A stretch of DNA of 21,760 nt from Promethearchaeota archaeon (GTDB taxonomy: Archaea; Asgardarchaeota; Lokiarchaeia; Sigynarchaeales; SOKP01), in the NCBI GenBank assembly GCA_004524425.1, contig SDNN01000026.1:1-21760 (forward strand), in the 5' to 3' direction. The notes below the pieces were generated by a model that ran no database searches, was not told where the DNA came from, and saw only the letters and a list, made by a program, of their open reading frames with translations. Both the position numbers and the translations under genes were made by a program. This document shows positions 14,999 to 21,760 of the stretch, in pieces; position 1 is the stretch's first letter; every line of letters starts with the position of its first letter.

Positions 14999-16288
14999 AT
15001 GGAAATGAAGGGGCCAATTTTATTTGAAAAATACCCAAATCTTAAAGGAAAAGTACCCTGGATTTCGATTCTCAATAATGTTCCCACACCCGTGGAAAGG
15101 CTCATTGATTTAGAAAAGGAGTTAGGCTTAGACGGTGCAGAAATTTATATAAAAAGGGATGATAAAGATCATGATGTCTATGGGGGAAATAAATTAAGAA
15201 AATTTGAATTTATTTTTGGAGAAGCCATTAAAAAAAAGAAAAAAGGAATAATCACGTTAGGAGGAATAGGCACCAATCACGGAATAGCGTGTGCTATTGT
15301 AACAAAGCAATTAGGATTAAAATGCACTTTATTTTTGTCTCATCAACCATTAACCTGGCACGTGCAACGCTCCTTACTACTTTATGATCATTTTGGTGCA
15401 GAACTCCATCTTAGTAAAAGCTTTGAAGCATCTATTCTTAAAAGCTTGATATACAGGCTTTTTCATCCTAAATACTATCTCATGGGAATTGGAGGAACTC
15501 CGCTCTTTGGCATCGGTACATCTTTAGGAACAGTGGGTTTTATTAATGCGATGATTGAATTAAAGGACCAGATTGATCAAGAAATTTTGCCCGAACCAGA
15601 TGCAATATTCGTGGCAGGCGGATCGACTGGTACTGGAGCAGGATTATTAGCAGGATGCAAGCTTCTTGGATTAAAAACAGAAGTCAAAATAGTTAATGTC
15701 TCTAGAAATATTGTGGTGAATGATACTGCTGCGATTAGGAATGCAAATAAAGCGATAGCACTTTTGAGAAAACAAGATAACTCAATACCAAATGTTAAAA
15801 TTGTAGAAAATGATTTTGAAATAATTGAAGGTTATTTGGGATCTAATTATGGATTCAAAACTAAGAAAGGTCAGGCTGCTGTTGACCTCGTCATGGAAAC
15901 AGAAGGGAAAAAAAGAGGTTTTAAATTAGAAACAACCTATACAGGAAAAGCCATGGCCGCAATGTTGGATTATCTTAGAGATCCGAAAAACAAATCTAAG
16001 AAAGTCCTATTCTGGAATACCTACAACTCTAATGATCTGGATAAATATCTAAAAGAGACTGGGTTTGACTACAAGAAGTTGCCGAAAAAATTTCACCAAT
16101 TTTATGAAGCGAAACTATTTCAATGCTGGCAAGTGGTAGATTGCCCCAAAGAACTTCGGCAAAGTTGTCCTGCTTATCTTAATCATGAATATAGGTTTTG
16201 GAAAGTGGCAAAATGTAAGCTTAGTGAGGATAAGAAAAACTTAGCTAAAAAAACAATAACAGATGTTATTGAGTTAGAGGAAGCTTGA
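14999..16288 (+). CDS. D-cysteine desulfhydrase/ACC deaminase-like PLP enzyme with C-terminal Cys4 extension
   Basis: Residues 1 to about 360 form a fold-type II PLP enzyme of the D-cysteine desulfhydrase/ACC deaminase group. IKRDDKDHDVYGGNKLRKFE carries the PLP lysine (Lys65). LGGIGTNHG (about 82-90) binds the substrate, and VAGGSTGTGAGLLAG forms the phosphate loop. Such enzymes open amino acids to a 2-oxo acid, ammonia and sometimes sulfide. The family is normally about 330-350 residues. Here an extra tail has four cysteines: CWQVVDC (376, 382), SCPAY (390) and AKC (406), followed by an acidic helix. The CW...C...CPAY...C spacing resembles the two-CW metal or redox motif found in sensor kinases. 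A TATA-like TTTTTAATTA lies about 25 bases before the ATG, so the mRNA may be leaderless. Confidence 0.87.
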   Translation: MEMKGPILFEKYPNLKGKVPWISILNNVPTPVERLIDLEKELGLDGAEIYIKRDDKDHDVYGGNKLRKFEFIFGEAIKKKKKGIITLGGIGTNHGIACAIVTKQLGLKCTLFLSHQPLTWHVQRSLLLYDHFGAELHLSKSFEASILKSLIYRLFHPKYYLMGIGGTPLFGIGTSLGTVGFINAMIELKDQIDQEILPEPDAIFVAGGSTGTGAGLLAGCKLLGLKTEVKIVNVSRNIVVNDTAAIRNANKAIALLRKQDNSIPNVKIVENDFEIIEGYLGSNYGFKTKKGQAAVDLVMETEGKKRGFKLETTYTGKAMAAMLDYLRDPKNKSKKVLFWNTYNSNDLDKYLKETGFDYKKLPKKFHQFYEAKLFQCWQVVDCPKELRQSCPAYLNHEYRFWKVAKCKLSEDKKNLAKKTITDVIELEEA

Positions 16289-16351
16289 AATAAGATTCCA
16301 AAATTCTTCATTTTTATCGTAATTTTTAACACTTATTAATTAGAACTAATG

Positions 16352-16359
16352 TTTATATA
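16352..16359 (+). promoter_or_regulatory. TATA box of the 7-TM protein gene
   Basis: TTTATATA, preceded by a purine-containing AACTAATG, predicts a transcript start near 16380. The leader includes AGGGG (16398-16402), seven bases before the ATG at 16410. This is one of the clearest promoter/ribosome-site pairs in the window. Confidence 0.5.
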
Positions 16360-16409
16360 CCATTAACCGATCTTTTAATTATCTCTAATTTGTTTACAGG
16401 GGATATAGC

Positions 16410-17138
16410 ATGAGCACCACATTAACTCAATATGATTTACTTAATGGGATATTTGCCTTAATTTTTGTAATTATTTCCTTGTTAGTGGGTTTTAGAATAC
16501 TAATTAAATATTTTACTTTAAAGAAGAGGGAATTAATAACAGTTGGTTTAACTTGGATATTTTTATCTAGTGGATGGTGGGGAGCAGGATTTTCATTTTT
16601 CTTATTAACGATATTCAATTATTCAATGAATCCGATTTTATACATGTTTTTAGGAAACATATTTGTTCCGATTGCCATCATGTGTTGGATATATTCCTTT
16701 GCGAGCATGGTTTACACTAATATGAAAAATAGGATAATTATCATATTTTTAGTCATTTGTGTGAGCTACGAGGTTTATCTAATATCTATTCTCATCTTTG
16801 ATCCAAATGCGATTGGTAAATTCTTAGGTGTTTTCTATTATCAACCAAACATATATGTACTAGCATTTCAGATATTTGCAATTTTAGTATCATTTATTAC
16901 TGGAATTCTGTTTAGTAGAAAATCTCTTCAATCTGATGATCCTAAAATACGATTAAAAGGAAAATTTTTACTCATTGCTTTTACCGCATTTACTTTAGGA
17001 GCTATCATTGACTCTGCTTTTGCTGAAAATCCAATTACATTGGTAATAGCAAGGATTATCTTAGCCCTAAGTGCATTTGCATATTACTTAGGTTTTTTAC
17101 TCCCAGAAAAACTAGCAGAAAGCTTAATAAGAACGTAA
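16410..17138 (+). CDS. Seven-transmembrane protein of unknown function
   Basis: This 242-residue protein has seven hydrophobic segments, at about 12-34, 42-68, 75-103, 108-131, 147-169, 184-203 and 209-231, with short loops. Basic residues cluster after segment 1 (KYFTLKKREL) and before segment 6 (RLKGK), which suggests those loops are cytosolic and the N-terminus is outside. TM2/3 contain SSGWWGAGFSFF. There is no retinal-binding lysine in the last helix, so it is not a rhodopsin. No enzyme motif is visible. It resembles stand-alone forms of the 7-TM sensor modules that are linked to histidine kinases in other archaea, but no kinase gene is adjacent. The gene has a strong TATA box and ribosome-binding site and is followed by a clear T-rich terminator. 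Confidence 0.85.
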   Translation: MSTTLTQYDLLNGIFALIFVIISLLVGFRILIKYFTLKKRELITVGLTWIFLSSGWWGAGFSFFLLTIFNYSMNPILYMFLGNIFVPIAIMCWIYSFASMVYTNMKNRIIIIFLVICVSYEVYLISILIFDPNAIGKFLGVFYYQPNIYVLAFQIFAILVSFITGILFSRKSLQSDDPKIRLKGKFLLIAFTAFTLGAIIDSAFAENPITLVIARIILALSAFAYYLGFLLPEKLAESLIRT

Positions 17139-17167
17139 TTTTTTCTTTTTTCTTTTTCTTTTTTTTT
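17139..17167 (+). terminator. T-rich terminator after the 7-TM gene
   Basis: Four consecutive T tracts interrupted by single C bases start directly after the stop codon. No hairpin is present, which fits archaeal termination. Confidence 0.6.
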
Positions 17168-17283
17168 AAACATGGTTATAAGATAATATCAACGAGAAAA
17201 TTTATTTTAGTTTTTGAAATTTTATAATTATAATTTGATAAATAAAAAGTGAGAAACTATTGATAAGCATTTTTGTCCAGATC

Positions 17284-17853
17284 ATGGAAAATCAAATTTT
17301 TGCCCTGATAATACTTCCTTCGTTAATATTTATTTCTCGAGTAGCAGACGTGTCATTTGGTACTTTAAGAATCGTTTTTATATCACAAGGCAAGAAAAAA
17401 TTAGCACCATTCGTCGGGTTTTTTGAATCATTAATTTGGCTTCTCGCTTTGGGTCAAATTTTCAGCAATCTAACGAATGTTTTATATTACATCGTTTATG
17501 CATTAGGATTTGCAGCGGGAAATTATGTGGGTTTAGTAATTGAAAACAAAATTTCCTTAGGTTTATTGAGTTTACGTTTAATTTTTGAGGAGGATCCCGC
17601 TAATTTGGTAAAAACTTTAAAACATCAAGGGTATGGATTAACTATATTGACAGCAGAGGGGTTAAAAGGAAATGTTAAATTAATGATAATGATAATTAAA
17701 AGAAAAGATCAGCGGCAGGTGCTTGAATTAATTAAACAATATACTCCAAATGCGTTTGTTTCGGTTGAGCAGGTACAATCGGTTAAAGGGGGAATATTTC
17801 CAGGCGCTGAAAAAACGAGATGGAATTTATTAGCCCGTTTGAAAAAGAAATAA
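17284..17853 (+). CDS. UPF0316 family membrane protein (DUF5698-DUF2179)
   Basis: This protein has three hydrophobic helices (about 5-19, 43-60, 66-86) and a soluble C-terminal domain (about 95-165). The N-terminal motif SRVADVSFGTLRIVFISQGKK and the following FFESLIWL...YALGFAAGNYVG are the hallmark of UPF0316 proteins such as bacterial YebE. The C-terminal half (SLRLIFEE...GYGLTILTAEGLKG...LMIMIIKRKD) matches the DUF2179 ferredoxin-like fold, thought to be regulatory. The biochemical role is unknown. An upstream in-frame TTG at 17260 would add eight residues. I prefer the ATG at 17284 because family members begin close to the first helix. It sits between the 7-TM gene and ppcA in the same direction, with spacers that suggest separate promoters. 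Confidence 0.87.
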   Translation: MENQIFALIILPSLIFISRVADVSFGTLRIVFISQGKKKLAPFVGFFESLIWLLALGQIFSNLTNVLYYIVYALGFAAGNYVGLVIENKISLGLLSLRLIFEEDPANLVKTLKHQGYGLTILTAEGLKGNVKLMIMIIKRKDQRQVLELIKQYTPNAFVSVEQVQSVKGGIFPGAEKTRWNLLARLKKK

Positions 17854-17900
17854 ATATTTTTTTCTATTAAATTAATCAAGAATCCTCTTGTAAAAAAGAA

Positions 17901-17910
17901 TTTATAAATA
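17901..17910 (+). promoter_or_regulatory. TATA box of ppcA
   Basis: TTTATAAATA lies about 26-35 bases before the ATG at 17936, the distance expected for a leaderless or nearly leaderless archaeal mRNA. It is among the better TATA matches in the window. Confidence 0.5.
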
Positions 17911-17935
17911 AAGTAAAATATAACCTAATGGGACA

Positions 17936-19396
17936 ATGAAAATACCTAAATGCATGAGCACACAGCATCCTGACAACGTAAACTCCCCATTTTTTACTGA
18001 TAGCTCTGAAATTGGGGGCGAAGACGAAATTATTGAAGCTTACTATGCTTTCTCACATTTGGGATGTGATGAACAAATGTGGGATTGTGAAGGAAAAGAA
18101 ATCGATAACTATGTAATTAAAAAACTTTTAACAAAATATCCGACATACTTTAATGAAAATAGGTTGGGAAAAGACGTTTTTATTACCTTGAGAGTTCCCA
18201 ATCCTACTGTTGAAAAAGCAGAAGCGAAAATATTAATTGAAACATTAGAGAGCATCCCAAGATCCTTTGATGCTTCAAACCTCATTTATAAGGATGAACT
18301 TCCACCGATTTTTGAAGTGATTTTACCCATGACTACATCGAGTACGTGCATTAATAGAGTATACAAATATTATCGAGATTACGTGGTAGGGAAGCAAAAT
18401 GATACCTTTCAAGGAGGAGACATAAGCATTGCCGAATGGATTGGTAAATTTGCCCCCGAAACTATTGATGTAATCCCATTGGTAGAAGATAGGGAAAGCA
18501 TGCTTAATGCACATAACATTCTAGAAGCATACTTGCAAAATAAGACAGTAGATTATCAGCGAGTCTTTTTAGCTCGTTCCGATCCTGCCTTAAACTATGG
18601 ACTGGTTTCTGCTGTATTAATTAATAAAATTGCTCTACAAAGGATATTTAGGCTGTCTGAGCGATTGGATTTACCACTATATCCCATAATTGGAGTAGGT
18701 TCTGCTCCTTTTAGAGGAAATCTTAGGCCTAATAGCGTAGAAAGAGTATTAAAAGAATATCCGAGCGTTCAGACTTTTACGATTCAATCTGCTTTCAAAT
18801 ATGATAATTCTTCAGAGGAAGTGGTTAACGCCGTTAAAAAGATAAAAGAGAGAACAAGAAAACGCCCTTATTTAATTGATGAAGAGAAATGCTTAGAAGT
18901 GATTAATAAATATTCTCAAGAATATTCAAAACAAATAATAACATTATCCCCCATCGTGAATAAGGTCGCAAAATACGTCCCGCGCAGGAGAAAACGGAAA
19001 TTGCATATAGGATTATTTGGATATTCACGTGGTATAGGAGATGATATAGTTTTACCAAGAGCCATCACCTTTACGGCTGCCTTGTATTCCATTGGAATTC
19101 CTCCAGAAGTCATTGCATTAAATGCAATTTCTGATGAAGATTTTGATATTATTAGAAATTATTATATAAATTTTGAAGATGATATAAAGGATGCTCTCCA
19201 ATATTTCAATCCGGAATCTGGATTCCTAACTAAAGATATAGAATTAAAAATCAAGCAATTTGATTTTGATTATGAACAAGATGAAGAACACAAGAAAATT
19301 ACCGATTATATCATCGACTCGGTAAAGAAAGTTAAATCGGTTGATTTAAATGATCAAATATTAATCGCAGCGACTTTAAGAAAATTCCTTGGATAA
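17936..19396 (+). CDS. ppcA: Archaeal-type phosphoenolpyruvate carboxylase
   Basis: This 486-residue enzyme is the short archaeal PEPC, about half the size of bacterial and plant enzymes. It carboxylates PEP with bicarbonate to oxaloacetate to refill central metabolism and feed amino-acid synthesis. Visible markers are MSTQHPDN (7-14), LRVPNP (85-90), FLARSDPALNYG (211-222), GVGSAPFRGNL (253-263), QSAFKYD (284-290) and GYSRGIGDD further on, all typical of the PpcA family. The length is normal. The ATG at 17936 puts MKIPKCMSTQHPDN at the N-terminus as in homologues. An ATG at 17928 opens only a three-codon frame ending in a TGA that overlaps the real start. It is cytosolic and converges on the roadblock/coiled-coil gene with a 45-base gap. 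Confidence 0.96.
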   Translation: MKIPKCMSTQHPDNVNSPFFTDSSEIGGEDEIIEAYYAFSHLGCDEQMWDCEGKEIDNYVIKKLLTKYPTYFNENRLGKDVFITLRVPNPTVEKAEAKILIETLESIPRSFDASNLIYKDELPPIFEVILPMTTSSTCINRVYKYYRDYVVGKQNDTFQGGDISIAEWIGKFAPETIDVIPLVEDRESMLNAHNILEAYLQNKTVDYQRVFLARSDPALNYGLVSAVLINKIALQRIFRLSERLDLPLYPIIGVGSAPFRGNLRPNSVERVLKEYPSVQTFTIQSAFKYDNSSEEVVNAVKKIKERTRKRPYLIDEEKCLEVINKYSQEYSKQIITLSPIVNKVAKYVPRRRKRKLHIGLFGYSRGIGDDIVLPRAITFTAALYSIGIPPEVIALNAISDEDFDIIRNYYINFEDDIKDALQYFNPESGFLTKDIELKIKQFDFDYEQDEEHKKITDYIIDSVKKVKSVDLNDQILIAATLRKFLG

Positions 19397-19441
19397 GTTT
19401 TATCATTTCTATTCATTCCTCTTAAAATAGAAAATCATTTG

Positions 19442-20080
19442 TTATTCTTTTTTTCTCTCCTTTTCTATTTCTTCTTGTATTCTTGCGATTTCATTCTCTT
19501 TAAATTCGATTTGTTCCTTCAATTTGGCACATTCTCCTTCAATGACTTCAATATTTTGCGAAATTTTATCAATTTCTTGTTGGTTTAAATCAATTTTGTT
19601 TTCTTCTAATTCCTTTTCAAGGTCTTGAATTTCTTGTTCTTTATGTTTCAAGAGAGTTTGCAGATATTTTAACTCCTCCTCTTTAATTATTAATTCCTGA
19701 AGCTTCAATTCAGATTTGTCCATATCAATTAGTTCTTCTATTCTGGTTATATAGCGCTTGATTGATTGTAGTTTTAATTCTTGATCTTCTTCCTTTCTAA
19801 AAAATAATGCAAGGTTACTTTCCTCACCTAGTTTCAAAACGATAACTGAGATATCATCGGTCTCAACGATTAATTTTTTATAAACTTCTAATTTTAAATT
19901 ACTGACCTCATAAATCCTGCGAACGTGATTTAAAAGTTCTGCAAGATTCTCACCTAGCTTGGGGATGTTTATGGTTTGTTCAAATGTGGTTTGAAAAATT
20001 GTTCCATTATCATAAAACATGGCCACATGGATTACTTCTGGTAATGCATTTTTTATTCTTTGAATATTTTTAAAAACCAT
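19442..20080 (-). CDS. Roadblock/LC7 domain fused to a long coiled coil
   Basis: Residues 1 to about 115 fit a roadblock/LC7 fold: helix (FKNIQRIKNALPEV), hairpin (IHVAMFYDNGTIFQTTF), a long helix (40-60) and paired strands (KLIVETDDISVIVLKLGEESNLALFF). This domain forms dimeric platforms that bind small GTPases and regulators of Ras-like or MglA-type switches. Residues about 118-212 are one continuous charged helix of Glu/Lys/Gln with Leu/Ile heptads, surely a coiled coil and ending ...EIEKERKKE. Roadblock with a C-terminal coiled coil suggests a scaffold; that is inference. The gene lies six bases after the transporter, whose final GGGTGA provides both the stop and a ribosome-binding site for this ATG. 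The two are therefore very likely co-transcribed and translationally coupled. Confidence 0.85.
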   Translation of the reverse strand: MVFKNIQRIKNALPEVIHVAMFYDNGTIFQTTFEQTINIPKLGENLAELLNHVRRIYEVSNLKLEVYKKLIVETDDISVIVLKLGEESNLALFFRKEEDQELKLQSIKRYITRIEELIDMDKSELKLQELIIKEEELKYLQTLLKHKEQEIQDLEKELEENKIDLNQQEIDKISQNIEVIEGECAKLKEQIEFKENEIARIQEEIEKERKKE

Positions 20081-20086
20081 TTTTTT

Positions 20087-21532
20087 TCACCCGATTATTT
20101 TATTTCTAAATTTTGTTATAATTTTATCAAGGATTTTCCTAATTCTTTCTGGTCCTTTTTGAGATAATAAAGAAAGAGAGGTGATTACTAAGAAAATAAT
20201 TATCCAAATCAAAATTCCATTCATTAAATGAAATATAGTAATTAAAATAATCGATACTATCAGAAGTTGATACAATGTCGTTATAAATCCTAGTTTGAAA
20301 AATTGTTTAAAACTTATCGGACGTTTATTCTGTTCAGCTATGTTCATTACTAAAATATTATCGCCCATGGGGGTGAGGTTGTCACCCCAGTTAGCCCCAA
20401 TTGCAAGGCTATAGAATAACGTTTTGTCAGTATTTGCACTATTTCCCTGGGACATGCTTCCAACTACGGGAATTAGGACTTTTGTAATGGGAATATTATC
20501 AATTGAGCTACTTAAAAACGCAGAGACCCATAATATAAGAATGATCTGAGTTAATTGATCACTTCCAGAAATTTGTAATAAAAAATTACCTAACATTTCA
20601 GTTAATCCAATCAATTCGAGAGCCCCCGTTATTACAAAGATCCCAAGAAGATAAAAAATTAATTCAAAATCAATTTTCGAGATTAATTCTTTTGGATCTA
20701 GTCGACTTATTACCACCAATACCAATGAGATAATCAAGGCGATGATATCCGGAGTAATAAAAGAAGGTGGGATTAAAATAAATAATATAATTAAAATTAT
20801 TAGAGCAAATATGGATTCAAATAACAATTCTTTATTTTGAACAAAATTCCAAACATTAAATTCTTTTAAGATTCTTGAATTTTCTTCTGGTATGTTTAAT
20901 TCATTCTTATATATAAATATGAAAAATATTACGGTAAACGCGAAAACTATAATTGAGATAAAACCGACATTCATAAAAAATTCTATGAATGAAATCTTAG
21001 CATAAGTAGTTATTAATATATTAGGAATGGATGATATTGAAAAGATAGTACCTCCGATATTTACCAGAATTGCTTGAGTCAAGATATAGGGTGCGGGATT
21101 AGTATTTAATATTCGTGAAATAGTAATTGTCAGAGGAATGAGGATTATTACGGTTAATATATTATTAAGGACCGATGAAATCATGACGGTTATAGTACAA
21201 TTTATGATCAAAAGACGGATTGGTTTTCCTTTTGAAAAAATGATTAATTTAATTGCTAAAAATTGAAAGACTCCAGCTTCATGACAAATCAAAACAATTA
21301 TCATCATTGAGATTATTAATATTAAAGAATGTAAGTTTACATAATCATCCTCGCTAGAACCAAATAAAAGAATAACTATAGAATTAAATTCTTCCCCTTC
21401 GAGAAATATTAGAACAAAGTAAGAAATTACCGCGCCAATCAGAGCGGCAATTGCCCTATTTAATTTTTCCGTCACTATAAGGATAATTACGCCTATGAAA
21501 CAACTCAGCAAAATAATTGAACTTACGAGCAT
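20087..21532 (-). CDS. ArsB/NhaD-type permease of the ion transporter (IT) superfamily
   Basis: This 481-residue membrane protein has about 11-12 helices arranged as two similar halves. The first half carries SSVLNNILTVIILIPLTI (119-136) and NIGGTIFSISSIPNILI (158-174). The second carries SSSIDNIPITKVLIPV (341-356) and GANWGDNLTPMGDNILV (379-395). These paired N-N/D-N helical hairpins are the substrate and ion sites of the ArsB/NhaD/CitM/P-protein group. Candidates are sodium/proton exchange, arsenite or an organic anion; no arsenic gene is nearby and the D-N-I-P and G-D-N-L-T-P motifs look more NhaD/P-protein-like than ArsB-like. The C-terminal tail is basic (GPERIRKILDKIITKFRNK) and cytosolic. 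It is the first gene of a two-gene unit with the roadblock/coiled-coil gene. The start is ATG at 21532. Confidence 0.92.
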   Translation of the reverse strand: MLVSSIILLSCFIGVIILIVTEKLNRAIAALIGAVISYFVLIFLEGEEFNSIVILLFGSSEDDYVNLHSLILIISMMIIVLICHEAGVFQFLAIKLIIFSKGKPIRLLIINCTITVMISSVLNNILTVIILIPLTITISRILNTNPAPYILTQAILVNIGGTIFSISSIPNILITTYAKISFIEFFMNVGFISIIVFAFTVIFFIFIYKNELNIPEENSRILKEFNVWNFVQNKELLFESIFALIILIILFILIPPSFITPDIIALIISLVLVVISRLDPKELISKIDFELIFYLLGIFVITGALELIGLTEMLGNFLLQISGSDQLTQIILILWVSAFLSSSIDNIPITKVLIPVVGSMSQGNSANTDKTLFYSLAIGANWGDNLTPMGDNILVMNIAEQNKRPISFKQFFKLGFITTLYQLLIVSIILITIFHLMNGILIWIIIFLVITSLSLLSQKGPERIRKILDKIITKFRNKIIG

Positions 21533-21760
21533 TGTTAAACCAATATTTTCCTATTTTAATAATCAGACTTTAATTGGATTTAAAATTTATTGATTTTCTT
21601 ATAAGTTAAATCAAAGTATACATCCTTAAAACAGTTTTTTGAATGTTACATGTTGAACCATTTTTACACAATTTTGAATGCCATAATCCTTGATCTTGAA
21701 GAAAAACACACAAATATTCCACCAAAAAATAATGATTTATCCTTTTTACTAATTGTTTAA

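Noticed and set aside
16410..17138. 7-TM protein as a microbial rhodopsin
   Set aside because: The last helix has no lysine for retinal attachment and the third helix lacks the usual proton-acceptor pattern.
20087..21532. Transporter as part of an arsenic resistance operon
   Set aside because: No ArsR, ArsA, ArsC or ArsD-like gene is adjacent, and the motifs fit the wider IT superfamily, not ArsB specifically.
21650..21760. A 36-residue ATG frame on the plus strand ending exactly at the window edge
   Set aside because: It has no ribosome site, low-complexity A/T composition and no recognisable motif. The 228 bases after the transporter start show nothing else I can support.

Overview
The window is AT-rich, densely coded on both strands, and looks like chromosome from an Asgard archaeon of the Lokiarchaeia type. 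Archaeal markers are the archaeal/eukaryotic-type prolyl-tRNA synthetase, the archaeal-type PEP carboxylase, TATA-like boxes about 25 bases before several starts, and T-rich runs at gene ends. The Asgard flavour comes from a four-EF-hand protein with exactly the loop spacing of calmodulin, a roadblock/LC7 domain fused to a coiled coil, a probable longin/roadblock-like protein, and a surface-anchored propeller-like repeat protein. The lineage is inferred from gene content only; no rRNA gene is present.

Layout. Bases 1-2569 hold the 3' end of an unknown gene, an OsmC-family peroxidase (minus) and proS (plus). Bases 2570-4826 hold a membrane-anchored eight-repeat protein (minus) flanked by two diverged copies of a ~160-bp direct repeat 1,890 bp apart. 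Bases 4827-7366 hold the calmodulin-like gene, a small zinc-ribbon gene with no normal start codon, the longin-like gene and a metallo-beta-lactamase-fold hydrolase. Bases 7394-16288 are a metabolic block: APC amino-acid permease, acyl-CoA ligase, threonine/serine dehydratase-like enzyme, two tandem enoyl-CoA hydratase paralogues, a Glu/Leu/Phe/Val dehydrogenase and a D-cysteine desulfhydrase/ACC deaminase-like enzyme with a C-terminal cysteine cluster. Bases 16410-19396 hold a 7-TM protein, a UPF0316 protein and ppcA. Bases 19442-21532 (minus) hold a two-gene unit: an ArsB/NhaD-type (IT superfamily) transporter followed six bases later by the roadblock/coiled-coil protein.

How the genes fit. 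The metabolic block could support amino-acid fermentation: uptake (permease), deamination (dehydratase, dehydrogenase, desulfhydrase-like enzyme), CoA activation and oxidation (ligase, hydratases), with PEP carboxylase for anaplerosis. The genes mostly have their own promoters and alternate strands, so this is a neighbourhood and not an operon. The parts least explained by known families are the calmodulin-like gene with its duplicated upstream sequence and surface-protein neighbour, and the transporter/roadblock pair.

No tRNA, rRNA, CRISPR array, insertion sequence or phage gene was seen. Most genes read cleanly. Start codons are uncertain for several, including TTG and GTG starts and one possible ATT start.
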